Positions 29,855 to 35,790 of a stretch of 35,790 nt of DNA are shown piece after piece. Origin of the DNA: an uncultured Pseudoxanthomonas sp. (GTDB taxonomy: Bacteria; Pseudomonadota; Gammaproteobacteria; Xanthomonadales; Xanthomonadaceae). The notes under the pieces are model-generated. The model ran no database searches. It saw only the letters and a list, made by a program, of their open reading frames with translations, and had not been told where the DNA came from. The DNA lies in NCBI GenBank assembly GCA_937975725.1, contig CALJUL010000056.1, positions 1 through 35,790 of the forward strand. Reading direction: 5' to 3'. The translations under genes and the position numbers were made by a program. Each line of letters starts with the position of its first letter. The first letter of the stretch is position 1.

Positions 29855-32077
29855 ATGACGATCAAGAAACTCTTCATCTGCCTGTTCCTCGCGACCCTGG
29901 TCGTACTCGGGCTTGTCTTCGCATCCATCTACCAGGCGAGGAACTCGTCGATGGCGCTGCGAAAGGTGCAGGAGATGCGCTACAGCTCCTACCTGCTGGC
30001 CGACGAGCTGCGGCAGAGTTCCGACGACCTGACCCGCCTGGCCCGGACCTACGTCGTCACCGGCGACGCGCAGTACGAGCAGGAATACCTGGACGTGATC
30101 GCGGTCCGCAGCGGCAAGAAGCCGCGTCCGGACGGGCGGACCATCTCGCTGCAGGATCTGATGAAGCAGGCCGGGTTCACCGAGGAGGAGTTCGTCAAGC
30201 TCAAGGAGTCCGAAGCCAAGTCCAACGCGCTGGTCAAGATCGAGACCGCCGCGATGTATGCGGTGAAGGGCCTGTTCGACGACGGCAACGGCGACTTCAC
30301 CCGCCAGGGCGAGCCCGACCCCGGACTGGCGCGCACGCTGATGCACGACGCGCAATACCATGCCGAGAAGGCGTCGATCATGAAGCCGATCGACGATTTC
30401 TTCGCCCTGCTCGACCAGCGGACGGCGGGCCAGGTCCAGCAGGCGCAGGCGGCGAACAGCTTCTGGAACGGCGTGGCCATCACCGCCATCGTCACCGCGC
30501 TGGTCCTGCTGCTGGCGGCGCTGTACTGGGCCTTCCGGCTGATCATCGGCCAGCTCGGCGAAGAGCCGCAGGTGGTGGTGAAGGCGGTGGGCCGCATCGC
30601 CGCCGGCGATCTGCAGACCGCCATCGCGGTCCGTCCCGGCGACGGCACCAGCCTGGCCCATTCGCTCAGGACCATGCAGGAAAGCCTGAAGGGCATCGTG
30701 TCCGACATCCAGGGCATGGCCGAGGCGGCGGTGGAGCGCGGCGACTTCGGCGTCAAGATGGAGACCGCGGGCCGCAAGGGCTTCATGAAGGACATCTCCG
30801 AGCTGTTGAACAGCCTCTCGGACGTCACCGAATCCGGCTTGAAGGACATCACCCGCGTCTCCAGCGCGCTGTCCGGCGGAGACCTTTCGCAGACGATCGA
30901 GCGCAGCTACCCGGGCCTGTTCGGGCAGACCGCCGCAGACGTCAACCGCACCGCCGAAGTGCTCAGCGGCCTGGTGGCCGAGATCCGCCACGTCGCCGAC
31001 ACGGCCTCCCGCGGCGACTTCAGCCAACGCATCGAGCTGTCCGGCAAGCGCGGCTTCGGCGAGGACATCGGACGCCTGCTCAACCAACTGTGCGGCACCA
31101 CCGACGTGGGCCTGCGCGACATCATCCGCGTCGCCCAGGCGCTGGCGCGCGGCGACCTGACGCAGCGGATCGAGCGCCGGCACCCGGGGCTTTTCGGCGA
31201 AGCGTGCAACGGCATCAACGCCACCGTCGCCAACCTCCATCGGCTCATCCAGCAGATCAAGGATAACGCCGACCAGATCGGCGCGGCCACCCGCGAGATC
31301 GCCAACGGCAACCAGGACCTGTCGGTGCGCACCGAGAAACAGGCAGCGAGCCTGGAGGAAACCGCGTCGAGCATCGAGGAGCTCACCTCCACGGTGAAGG
31401 AGAACGAATCGCGCGTGGCCCAGGCCGGCAACATCGCGACCTCGACTTCGAGCATCGCCTCGCACGGCGGCGACACCGTCAAGGACTCCATTTCCACGAT
31501 GAACGAGATCGCGCAGAGCTCCAAGCAGATCGCCGACATCATCGGCGTCATCGACGGCATCGCGTTCCAGACCAACATCCTCGCGCTCAACGCCGCCGTC
31601 GAGGCCGCGCGCGCCAGCGAGCACGGCCGCGGGTTCGCGGTGGTGGCCAGCGAAGTGCGCAGCCTGGCGCAGCGCTCGGCCGAGGCCGCCAAGGACATCA
31701 AGCACCTGATCTCGGATTCGGTGGCGAAGGTGGACAACGGCAGCGAGCGGGTCAACCTGGTCGGCGACACCATGGGCGGCATCGTCTCGGGCATCCGCGA
31801 CGTCACCACGATCATGTCGGAAATCCTGGCCGCCAGCCGCGAGCAGACCGCCGGGATCGACCAGGTGGCGCAGGCGATCATGCAGATAGACGAAGTGACC
31901 CAGCAAAACGCGGCGCTGGTCGAGCAGGTGGCCGCCGCCGCCGGCTCGCTGAACGACCGCGCGGAAGGGCTGGTCCAGGCCGTGGCCGCCTTCAACCTGG
32001 GCGGTTCGCCGGCGGTGGAGCGGCGGGACCGGGATGCGCGGTCGCACGGCATGCTGGAACTCGTCGCCTCCGCCTGA
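29855..32077 (+). CDS. Methyl-accepting chemotaxis protein with five HAMP-like units
   Basis: This 740-residue chemoreceptor has TM1 at about 7-27, a helical periplasmic sensor (28-203; TRLARTYVVTGDAQYEQEYL, then LQDLMKQAGFTEEEFVKLKE) and TM2 at about 206-228. Five G-D units follow instead of one HAMP: AAGDLQ (249), ERGDFG (294), SGGDLS (340), SRGDFS (385) and ARGDLT (431). The signalling domain (about 475-715) ends in the tip DGIAFQTNILALNAAVEAAR with two methylation-type helices. It has no C-terminal CheR-binding pentapeptide. The ligand is unknown; the sensor type recurs in Proteobacteria. No che genes are nearby. A sigma-28 promoter lies upstream. The start has only a weak Shine-Dalgarno. 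Confidence 0.95.
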   Translation: MTIKKLFICLFLATLVVLGLVFASIYQARNSSMALRKVQEMRYSSYLLADELRQSSDDLTRLARTYVVTGDAQYEQEYLDVIAVRSGKKPRPDGRTISLQDLMKQAGFTEEEFVKLKESEAKSNALVKIETAAMYAVKGLFDDGNGDFTRQGEPDPGLARTLMHDAQYHAEKASIMKPIDDFFALLDQRTAGQVQQAQAANSFWNGVAITAIVTALVLLLAALYWAFRLIIGQLGEEPQVVVKAVGRIAAGDLQTAIAVRPGDGTSLAHSLRTMQESLKGIVSDIQGMAEAAVERGDFGVKMETAGRKGFMKDISELLNSLSDVTESGLKDITRVSSALSGGDLSQTIERSYPGLFGQTAADVNRTAEVLSGLVAEIRHVADTASRGDFSQRIELSGKRGFGEDIGRLLNQLCGTTDVGLRDIIRVAQALARGDLTQRIERRHPGLFGEACNGINATVANLHRLIQQIKDNADQIGAATREIANGNQDLSVRTEKQAASLEETASSIEELTSTVKENESRVAQAGNIATSTSSIASHGGDTVKDSISTMNEIAQSSKQIADIIGVIDGIAFQTNILALNAAVEAARASEHGRGFAVVASEVRSLAQRSAEAAKDIKHLISDSVAKVDNGSERVNLVGDTMGGIVSGIRDVTTIMSEILAASREQTAGIDQVAQAIMQIDEVTQQNAALVEQVAAAAGSLNDRAEGLVQAVAAFNLGGSPAVERRDRDARSHGMLELVASA

Positions 32078-32113
32078 CCGCGGCGCGGCGCACGGCATGC
32101 CGCCTGCGCCGCA

Positions 32114-32119
32114 TAGACT
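32114..32119 (+). promoter_or_regulatory. -10 element of a probably leaderless sirtuin gene
   Basis: TAGACT lies exactly six bases before the ATG at 32126, the same spacing as at the hydrolase gene (27781). No Shine-Dalgarno is present between them. A transcript starting at the ATG is the simplest reading. Confidence 0.5.
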
Positions 32120-32125
32120 GGGGGC

Positions 32126-32881
32126 ATGGACCGGATACCGCCCGCCGTCGCCGAAGCCGTGCACCAGGCCCTCGCCGAGGCCGCGCCCATCTGCGTGCTG
32201 ACCGGCGCCGGCATGTCGGCCGAGAGCGGCATCCCGACCTTCCGCGGCACGCACGACAGCCTGTGGTCGCGCTTCGACCCGATGCGGCTGGCGACGGCGG
32301 AGGCGTGGCGCGACGATCCCGCACTGGTCTGGGGCTGGTACCGCTGGCGGATGGAATGCGTCCGCCAGGCGCAACCCCATGCCGGGCATCGCGCCCTGGC
32401 CGCGCTCGCGCGGCAGGTGCCGCTGTCGCTGGTCACACAGAACGTCGACGACCTGCACGAACGCGCGGGCAGCACGGTGGACGCGCATGTGCACGGCAGC
32501 CTGTTCGCGTTGCGCTGCTTCGCCTGCGGCCGCGCGCACGCCGGGCCGCTCGACGATCTTGTTCCGGACGCGCAGCGGATCGAGCCGATGCGCTGCGCCG
32601 CCTGCGGTGACCGCATCCGTCCCGGCGTGGTGTGGTTCGGCGAAACCCTGCCCGGCGATGCCTGGCAGGCTGCGGCCGATGCGGCGGCACGCTGCGCGCT
32701 GATGCTGGTCGTCGGCACCTCCGGGCTGGTGCAGCCCGCCGCGGGCCTGCCCGCGCTGGCCAAACGCCACGGCGCGTGCGTGGTGGAAATCAACCCGGAG
32801 CCCACCGCTCTGTCCCCCCTCGTGGACCACGCATGGCGCGCGACCGCGGCCGAGGCATTGCCGCGGTTGCTGCCCGCCTAG
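32126..32881 (+). CDS. cobB: Sir2-family NAD-dependent protein deacylase (CobB/SIRT5-like)
   Basis: This 251-residue sirtuin removes acyl groups from lysines using NAD. It has the NAD-binding GAGMSAESGIPTFRG (27-41), TQNVDDLHERAG (104-115), the catalytic His123 in HVHGS, four zinc ligands (Cys131, 134, 157, 160), and VVWFGE plus VVGTSGLVQPAA. Tyr72 and Arg75 in WGWYRWRM form the Y-x-x-R pair that lets SIRT5 and CobB take succinyl-lysine, so desuccinylase activity is likely. It follows the chemoreceptor by 48 bp but has its own -10. It stands alone otherwise. Confidence 0.95.
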   Translation: MDRIPPAVAEAVHQALAEAAPICVLTGAGMSAESGIPTFRGTHDSLWSRFDPMRLATAEAWRDDPALVWGWYRWRMECVRQAQPHAGHRALAALARQVPLSLVTQNVDDLHERAGSTVDAHVHGSLFALRCFACGRAHAGPLDDLVPDAQRIEPMRCAACGDRIRPGVVWFGETLPGDAWQAAADAAARCALMLVVGTSGLVQPAAGLPALAKRHGACVVEINPEPTALSPLVDHAWRATAAEALPRLLPA

Positions 32882-33210
32882 GACGCCGCGCGTCGCACCC
32901 ATGCCTCCACCGCGCCGCCGGTTGCATCGGGCCGGACCGTGCAACGCGTCATGGGTTTCCCGTCTGGCCCATGCTGCCGATGGATAATGCGCGGCCGGTG
33001 GCGATGGCGCGTTCGATCTGACTTGCCGGCACCGGCGCACGCGACAACCGCAGCGCACGGCGAACGGCACGCTCCCACAGTCACCTCACATTGCAGCCCG
33101 CCACGCGCCGCTCCGGCAGTGGCACATTCACGTTCCGCCACTGGCCGCCCCGGGCCACGGCGGCGACAATACGCGGGCACGGCGCCCCCACCGCCGCTTC
33201 CCTTTCCGCC
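32882..33210. other. 329-bp intergenic stretch between sirtuin and hglS
   Basis: No gene is evident. After the sirtuin stop a GTTGCA...TGCAAC hairpin (32921-32945) is the only strong structure. Candidate -10 boxes for the next gene are GATAAT near 32982 and the GACAATAC near 33164, neither with a clear -35. Confidence 0.5.
32921..32945 (+). terminator. Hairpin after the sirtuin gene
   Basis: GTTGCA and CGG pair with CCG and TGCAAC around a 6-nt loop, with one bulged T. It lies about 40 bp after the stop and has no U-tract, so it may be a weak or Rho-assisted end. Confidence 0.4.
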
Positions 33211-34584
33211 ATGACATCCGCCTTCGTTTCCCCCGACCGCATCCGCGGCCTGTTCGCCCAGGCCATGTCCGACATGTACCGCGCCGAGGTGCCGCTGTAC
33301 GGCGACCTGGTGGAACTGGTCGGGCAGATCAATGCCGACGCATTGCAGGCCAACCCGGCGCTGGCCGAACGCCTGCACCGCAGCGGCGAAGCCGAACGGC
33401 TGGGGCTGGAGCGCCACGGCGCGATCCGGGTGGGCACGCCCGCCGAACTGGCGATGCTGCGGCGCGCGTTCGCGGTGATGGGCATGCACCCGGTGGGCTA
33501 CTACGACCTGTCGGTGGCCGGCGTGCCGGTGCACGCCACCGCCTTCCGGCCACTGACCGAAGAAGCGCTGGCGGCCAATCCGTTCCGCATCTTCACCTCG
33601 CTGCTGCGGCTGGAACTGGTGCAGAGCACGGCGCTGCGCGCGGAGGCGCAAGCCATCCTGGCCCGCCGCGACATCTTCACTGCCGGCGCGCGGGCGCTGG
33701 TGGCGCAGGCCGAATGCGACGGCGGGCTGGGCGAGGCGGACGCGCAGCGCTTCGTCGCCGAGATGCTGGAAACCTTCCGCTGGCACGGCGACGCCACCGT
33801 CTCGCTGGAAAGCTACCGCGCCCTGCACGCCGCGCACCGGCTGGTCGCCGACGTGGTGAGCTTCCGCGGCCCGCACATCAACCATCTCACCCCGCGCACA
33901 CTGGACATCGACGCCGCGCAGGCAGCAATGCAGCGCCGCGGACTGCGCGCCAAGGCGCTGATCGAAGGCCCGCCGCGCCGCGCCGTGCCCATCCTGCTGC
34001 GCCAGACCAGCTTCAAGGCGCTGGAGGAAGTGGTGGCCTTCCCCGATGCCGAAGGCCGCCTGGCCGCGGGCAGCCACACCGCGCGCTTCGGCGAGATCGA
34101 GCAGCGCGGCCTGGCGCTGACGCCGGCCGGGCGCGCGCTCTACGACCGCCTGCTGGCCGACGTGCGCCAGGCCGGCAACGCGGGCAACACCGGCGACGAC
34201 TATCCGCAACGGCTGGCCATGGCCTTCGCCGCCTTCCCCGACAGCGAGGACGAACTGCGCCGGCAGGGGCTGGGCTACTTCCGCTACCGGCTGACCGACA
34301 GCGGCGCCGCGCTGCCGGCGAGCGAACGCGCGGCCCTGCCGCCCGACGCCCTGGTCGCCGCCGGCCATGCTGCAGCCGATCCCATCGTGTACGAGGACTT
34401 CCTGCCGGTCAGCGCCGCCGGCATCTTCCAGTCCAACCTGGGCGGCGGCGAGCAGCGCGCCTACGTGGCGCAGGAAAACCAGGACGCCTTCGAAGCCGCA
34501 CTGGGCGCGCCGGTGCACGACCCGTTCGCGCTTTACGCGCAGGCGCAGGAAGCCTCGATCGCGCAGATGCACGCCCCCCTGTAG
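33211..34584 (+). CDS. hglS: 2-oxoadipate dioxygenase/decarboxylase (HglS/YdcJ, DUF1338)
   Basis: This 457-residue cytosolic iron enzyme of the VOC superfamily converts 2-oxoadipate to D-2-hydroxyglutarate and CO2 in the lysine or D-lysine route of Pseudomonas. The metal ligands and substrate Arg line up with those I recall for Pseudomonas putida HglS: His69 and Arg73 in LERHGAIRVGTP, His225 in FRGPHINHLTPRTLDID, and Glu295 in ARFGEIEQRG. The end YEDFLPVSAAGIFQSNLGGG is also typical. The start ATG 33211 gives the family N-terminus, although the frame opens earlier. No other lysine-breakdown genes are nearby. The TAG stop lies inside a dispersed repeat. Confidence 0.92.
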   Translation: MTSAFVSPDRIRGLFAQAMSDMYRAEVPLYGDLVELVGQINADALQANPALAERLHRSGEAERLGLERHGAIRVGTPAELAMLRRAFAVMGMHPVGYYDLSVAGVPVHATAFRPLTEEALAANPFRIFTSLLRLELVQSTALRAEAQAILARRDIFTAGARALVAQAECDGGLGEADAQRFVAEMLETFRWHGDATVSLESYRALHAAHRLVADVVSFRGPHINHLTPRTLDIDAAQAAMQRRGLRAKALIEGPPRRAVPILLRQTSFKALEEVVAFPDAEGRLAAGSHTARFGEIEQRGLALTPAGRALYDRLLADVRQAGNAGNTGDDYPQRLAMAFAAFPDSEDELRRQGLGYFRYRLTDSGAALPASERAALPPDALVAAGHAAADPIVYEDFLPVSAAGIFQSNLGGGEQRAYVAQENQDAFEAALGAPVHDPFALYAQAQEASIAQMHAPL

Positions 34585-34605
34585 GAGGGGCTTTAGCCCC
34601 GACCG
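34578..34605 (+). repeat. REP-like repeat overlapping the hglS stop codon
   Basis: CCTGTAGGAGGGGCTTTAGC followed by CCCGACCGC is a copy of the local family. Its TAG (34582-34584) is the stop codon of hglS. The inverted partner is at 34647. Confidence 0.85.
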
Positions 34606-34646
34606 CTTTGATGAATCATGGGTACGCTGACGGATCACGGGCAAGG

Positions 34647-34672
34647 CATCGGGGCTGAAGCCCCTCCTGCAA
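34647..34672 (-). repeat. Inverted copy of the GGGGCTTCAGCCCC repeat
   Basis: GCATCGGGGCTGAAGCCCCT followed by CCTGCA is the reverse complement of the element at 34578. The pair frames a loop of about 41 bp between hglS and the nrdA control region. Confidence 0.8.
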
Positions 34673-34735
34673 GAGCCTGGTCGGTCCGCGCGGCTGAATC
34701 CGTGAAACCCGCGCCACAGCGACGCCCGCTGTTCC

Positions 34736-34751
34736 ACACTACATTTGGTGT
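34736..34751. promoter_or_regulatory. NrdR-box-like palindrome at the nrdA promoter
   Basis: ACACTACATTTGGTGT has the ACAC-N8-GTGT plan of the NrdR box and agrees with its consensus at about 13 of 16 positions. It touches the -35 box, where NrdR repression would be expected. A regular second box at about 31 bp is not seen; CCACTATCTTGTGG around the -10 has a 6-bp centre instead of 8. Confidence 0.6.
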
Positions 34752-34779
34752 TGACGCCTTCCGGAGGCCCCACTATCTT
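34751..34779 (+). promoter_or_regulatory. Sigma-70 promoter of nrdA
   Basis: TTGACG (34751-34756), a 17-bp spacer and TATCTT (34774-34779) form a good housekeeping promoter. The start site would be near 34786, right at the 5' end of the riboswitch, which supports both calls. Confidence 0.8.
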
Positions 34780-34781
34780 GT

Positions 34782-35050
34782 GGCCGTCGGTTCCGGGGGT
34801 CGCTAGCCGCCGGATTAAAACGGGAAGCCGGTGCGGCCTTCGGGCCCAGTCCGGCACTGCCCCGCAGCGGTAATTGGGAACGAACCCGCCACACAGCACT
34901 GGGCCACGGCCTCGGGAAGCGGCGGGCTAGGCGAAGCAGGAAAGAGCGGCAAGGAACGGGATTGAACAGGTGCGGCGTTGCCGCCACCCATCCCCCACTT
35001 CCCCTCACTCCCGCCTTCAGGCCCATGAGTCCGAAGACCTGCCGACGGCC
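34782..35050 (+). ncRNA. Adenosylcobalamin (B12) riboswitch, long version, upstream of nrdA
   Basis: Conserved cobalamin-aptamer blocks appear in order: GGTTCC at the start, TTAAAACGGGAAGCCGGTGC, CCGGCACTGCCCCGCAGCGG with TAA, a GCACTGG...GGGAAGCGGCGGG pair, and the B12 box AGTCCGAAGACCTGCC (35028-35043, 15 of 16). The closing helix P1 is perfect: GGCCGTCGG (34782-34790) with CCGACGGCC (35042-35050). A variable arm of about 90 nt makes it longer than usual. It starts at the predicted transcription start and precedes a B12-independent reductase, so ligand binding should turn nrdA off. Confidence 0.92.
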
Positions 35051-35070
35051 GCGCGTTGCACACCGCGCGG
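35049..35070 (+). promoter_or_regulatory. Hairpin overlapping riboswitch helix P1 (candidate expression platform)
   Basis: CCGCGCG and CGCGCGG pair around TTGCACAC. The left arm shares two bases with the 3' strand of P1, so the two helices could compete. A second small hairpin, ATCTCC-GGGG-GGAGAT, follows. No U-tract is present, so control may be by Rho or by translation rather than intrinsic termination. Confidence 0.4.
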
Positions 35071-35238
35071 TGCCGGCCGCGGAATCTCCGGGGGGAGATG
35101 GCTGGCGAAGCAGGGTCCGCCGGCATTGCGTCCGCGATCTCGTTCCCTGCGACGCCGCTTCCCCACTGTGGACCTCCATCCGGCCTCCGCTGCCTGCGAG
35201 GGACAGGCCGCCGCGTGCGCCATGCATGGAGGAAACCC

Positions 35239-35790
35239 GTGACCCAGACCGATACCGCCGTCGCCGAAGCCGGCACCGCCCCGTCCCAGAAGGACGCCTT
35301 CGCCCTGACCCCGCCGCCCACCGCGACCGCGATGAGCGTGACCAAGCGCAACGGCAGCCGCGAACCGGTGGACCTGAACAAGATCGTGCGCGCGGTGCAG
35401 CGCAACTGCGAGGGCCTGCACGCGGTGGACCCGATGCGCGTGGCCACGCGCACCATCTCCGGCCTGTACGACGGCGCCAGCACGCGCGAGCTGGACGAAC
35501 TGTCCATCCGCACCGCCGCGCTGCTGACCGGCGAGGAACCCGAATACAGCCGCCTGGCCGCGCGCCTGCTGGCCGGCTACATCGCCAAGGAAGTGACCGG
35601 GCAGGAGATCCACGCGTTCTCGCAGTCGGTGACGCGCGGCCACGAGGTCGGCCTGATCAACGACCGCCTGCTGAACTTCGTGCAGACCAACGCGCGCAAG
35701 CTCAACGACGCGCTGGACGCCTCGCTGGACCTGCACTTCGACTACTTCGGCCTGCGCACGCTGTACGACCGCTACCTGCTGCGCCACCCG
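35239..35790 (+). CDS. nrdA: Class I ribonucleoside-diphosphate reductase alpha subunit, N-terminal 184 residues
   Basis: The class I reductase large subunit makes deoxyribonucleotides from ribonucleoside diphosphates and works with NrdB. The visible part has a GTG start preceded by GGAGG at 7-nt spacing and a roughly 30-residue Ala/Pro-rich leader. The ATP-cone follows (SVTKRNGSREPVDLNKIVRA, then IRTAALLTGEEPEYSRLAAR), and the start of the reductase fold is FSQSVTRGHEVGLINDRLLN then FDYFGLRTLYDRYLLRHP. The catalytic cysteines lie past the window edge. Class I rather than II is inferred from sequence wording and from the B12-riboswitch logic. A downstream ATG at 35332 is the alternative start but lacks such a Shine-Dalgarno. 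Confidence 0.93.
   Translation, partial: MTQTDTAVAEAGTAPSQKDAFALTPPPTATAMSVTKRNGSREPVDLNKIVRAVQRNCEGLHAVDPMRVATRTISGLYDGASTRELDELSIRTAALLTGEEPEYSRLAARLLAGYIAKEVTGQEIHAFSQSVTRGHEVGLINDRLLNFVQTNARKLNDALDASLDLHFDYFGLRTLYDRYLLRHP

Noticed and set aside
29777..33070. Very long minus-strand open frame (about 1,097 codons) opposite the chemoreceptor and sirtuin genes
   Set aside because: It is the mirror of real genes in GC-rich codons; its residues (runs of Ala, Gly, Arg, His) match no family, and the plus-strand genes have full motifs and promoters.
34768..34785. Second NrdR box around CCACTATCTTGTGG
   Set aside because: The arms are 6 bp apart instead of 8 and spacing to the first box is irregular; the sequence is better explained as the -10 region.

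Overview
The window is a very GC-rich, densely packed chromosomal segment. It most likely comes from a gammaproteobacterium of the Xanthomonadaceae/Lysobacteraceae (Lysobacter, Luteimonas, Pseudoxanthomonas or Xanthomonas group). The evidence is the short dispersed 'GTAGGAGGGGCTTCAGCCCC' and 'GTAGGAGCNACNCAAGTCGCGAC' repeats typical of these genomes, leaderless-looking genes, and the gene families present. No prophage, integrase, transposase, CRISPR array, rRNA or tRNA was seen. Most genes are ordinary chromosomal genes.

Layout: (1) 1-1837: truncated glnA on the minus strand with a sigma-54 promoter and an NtrC-type site, divergent from uppP. (2) 2093-2914: META/DUF4377 lipoprotein. (3) 2964-8123, minus: a probable operon of acyltransferase (PlsC family), YheT-type hydrolase, TPR/sulfotransferase-like protein, PEBP-family protein and RDD membrane protein. 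(4) 8287-9437: a secreted protein of unknown function and a YdiI-like hotdog thioesterase. (5) 9952-13624, minus: ParA-like ATPase, SixA, YceI and a ClsC-like phospholipase D protein, the last three joined by 4-nt start/stop overlaps. (6) 13887-15845: Ycf46-like AAA+ ATPase and a short TfoX/Sxy protein. (7) 15964-20075: DUF3348, DUF802, OmpA/MotB-like and DUF2894 genes. The DUF802 and OmpA pair has the architecture of an ion-driven MotAB/TolQR/ZorAB motor. (8) 20256-25428: an ABC exporter with one ATPase, three consecutive and different periplasmic adaptors, and one MacB-type permease. (9) 25493-27240, minus: a membrane protein and a secreted protein of unknown function. (10) 27793-29603: alpha/beta hydrolase and ZapE. 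(11) 29855-32881: a multi-HAMP chemoreceptor with a sigma-28 promoter, then a sirtuin deacylase. (12) 33211-34584: 2-oxoadipate dioxygenase/decarboxylase (HglS/YdcJ type). (13) 34736-35790: NrdR-box-like site, sigma-70 promoter and a long adenosylcobalamin riboswitch ahead of a class I ribonucleotide reductase gene (nrdA) cut by the window edge.

The best candidate for an undescribed system is the four-gene cassette at 15964-20075. A 703-residue four-helix membrane protein carries a roughly 500-residue helical cytoplasmic tail. It is translationally coupled to a single-helix protein with a conserved-type Asp and a peptidoglycan-binding OmpA domain, and both are bracketed by two proteins of unknown function. 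The shape closely matches ZorA/ZorB of Zorya anti-phage systems, but the partners differ. The triple-adaptor ABC exporter is the second most interesting unit. Several regulatory sites (sigma-54/NtrC at glnA, sigma-28 at the chemoreceptor, B12 riboswitch plus NrdR-like box at nrdA) can be read directly from the sequence.
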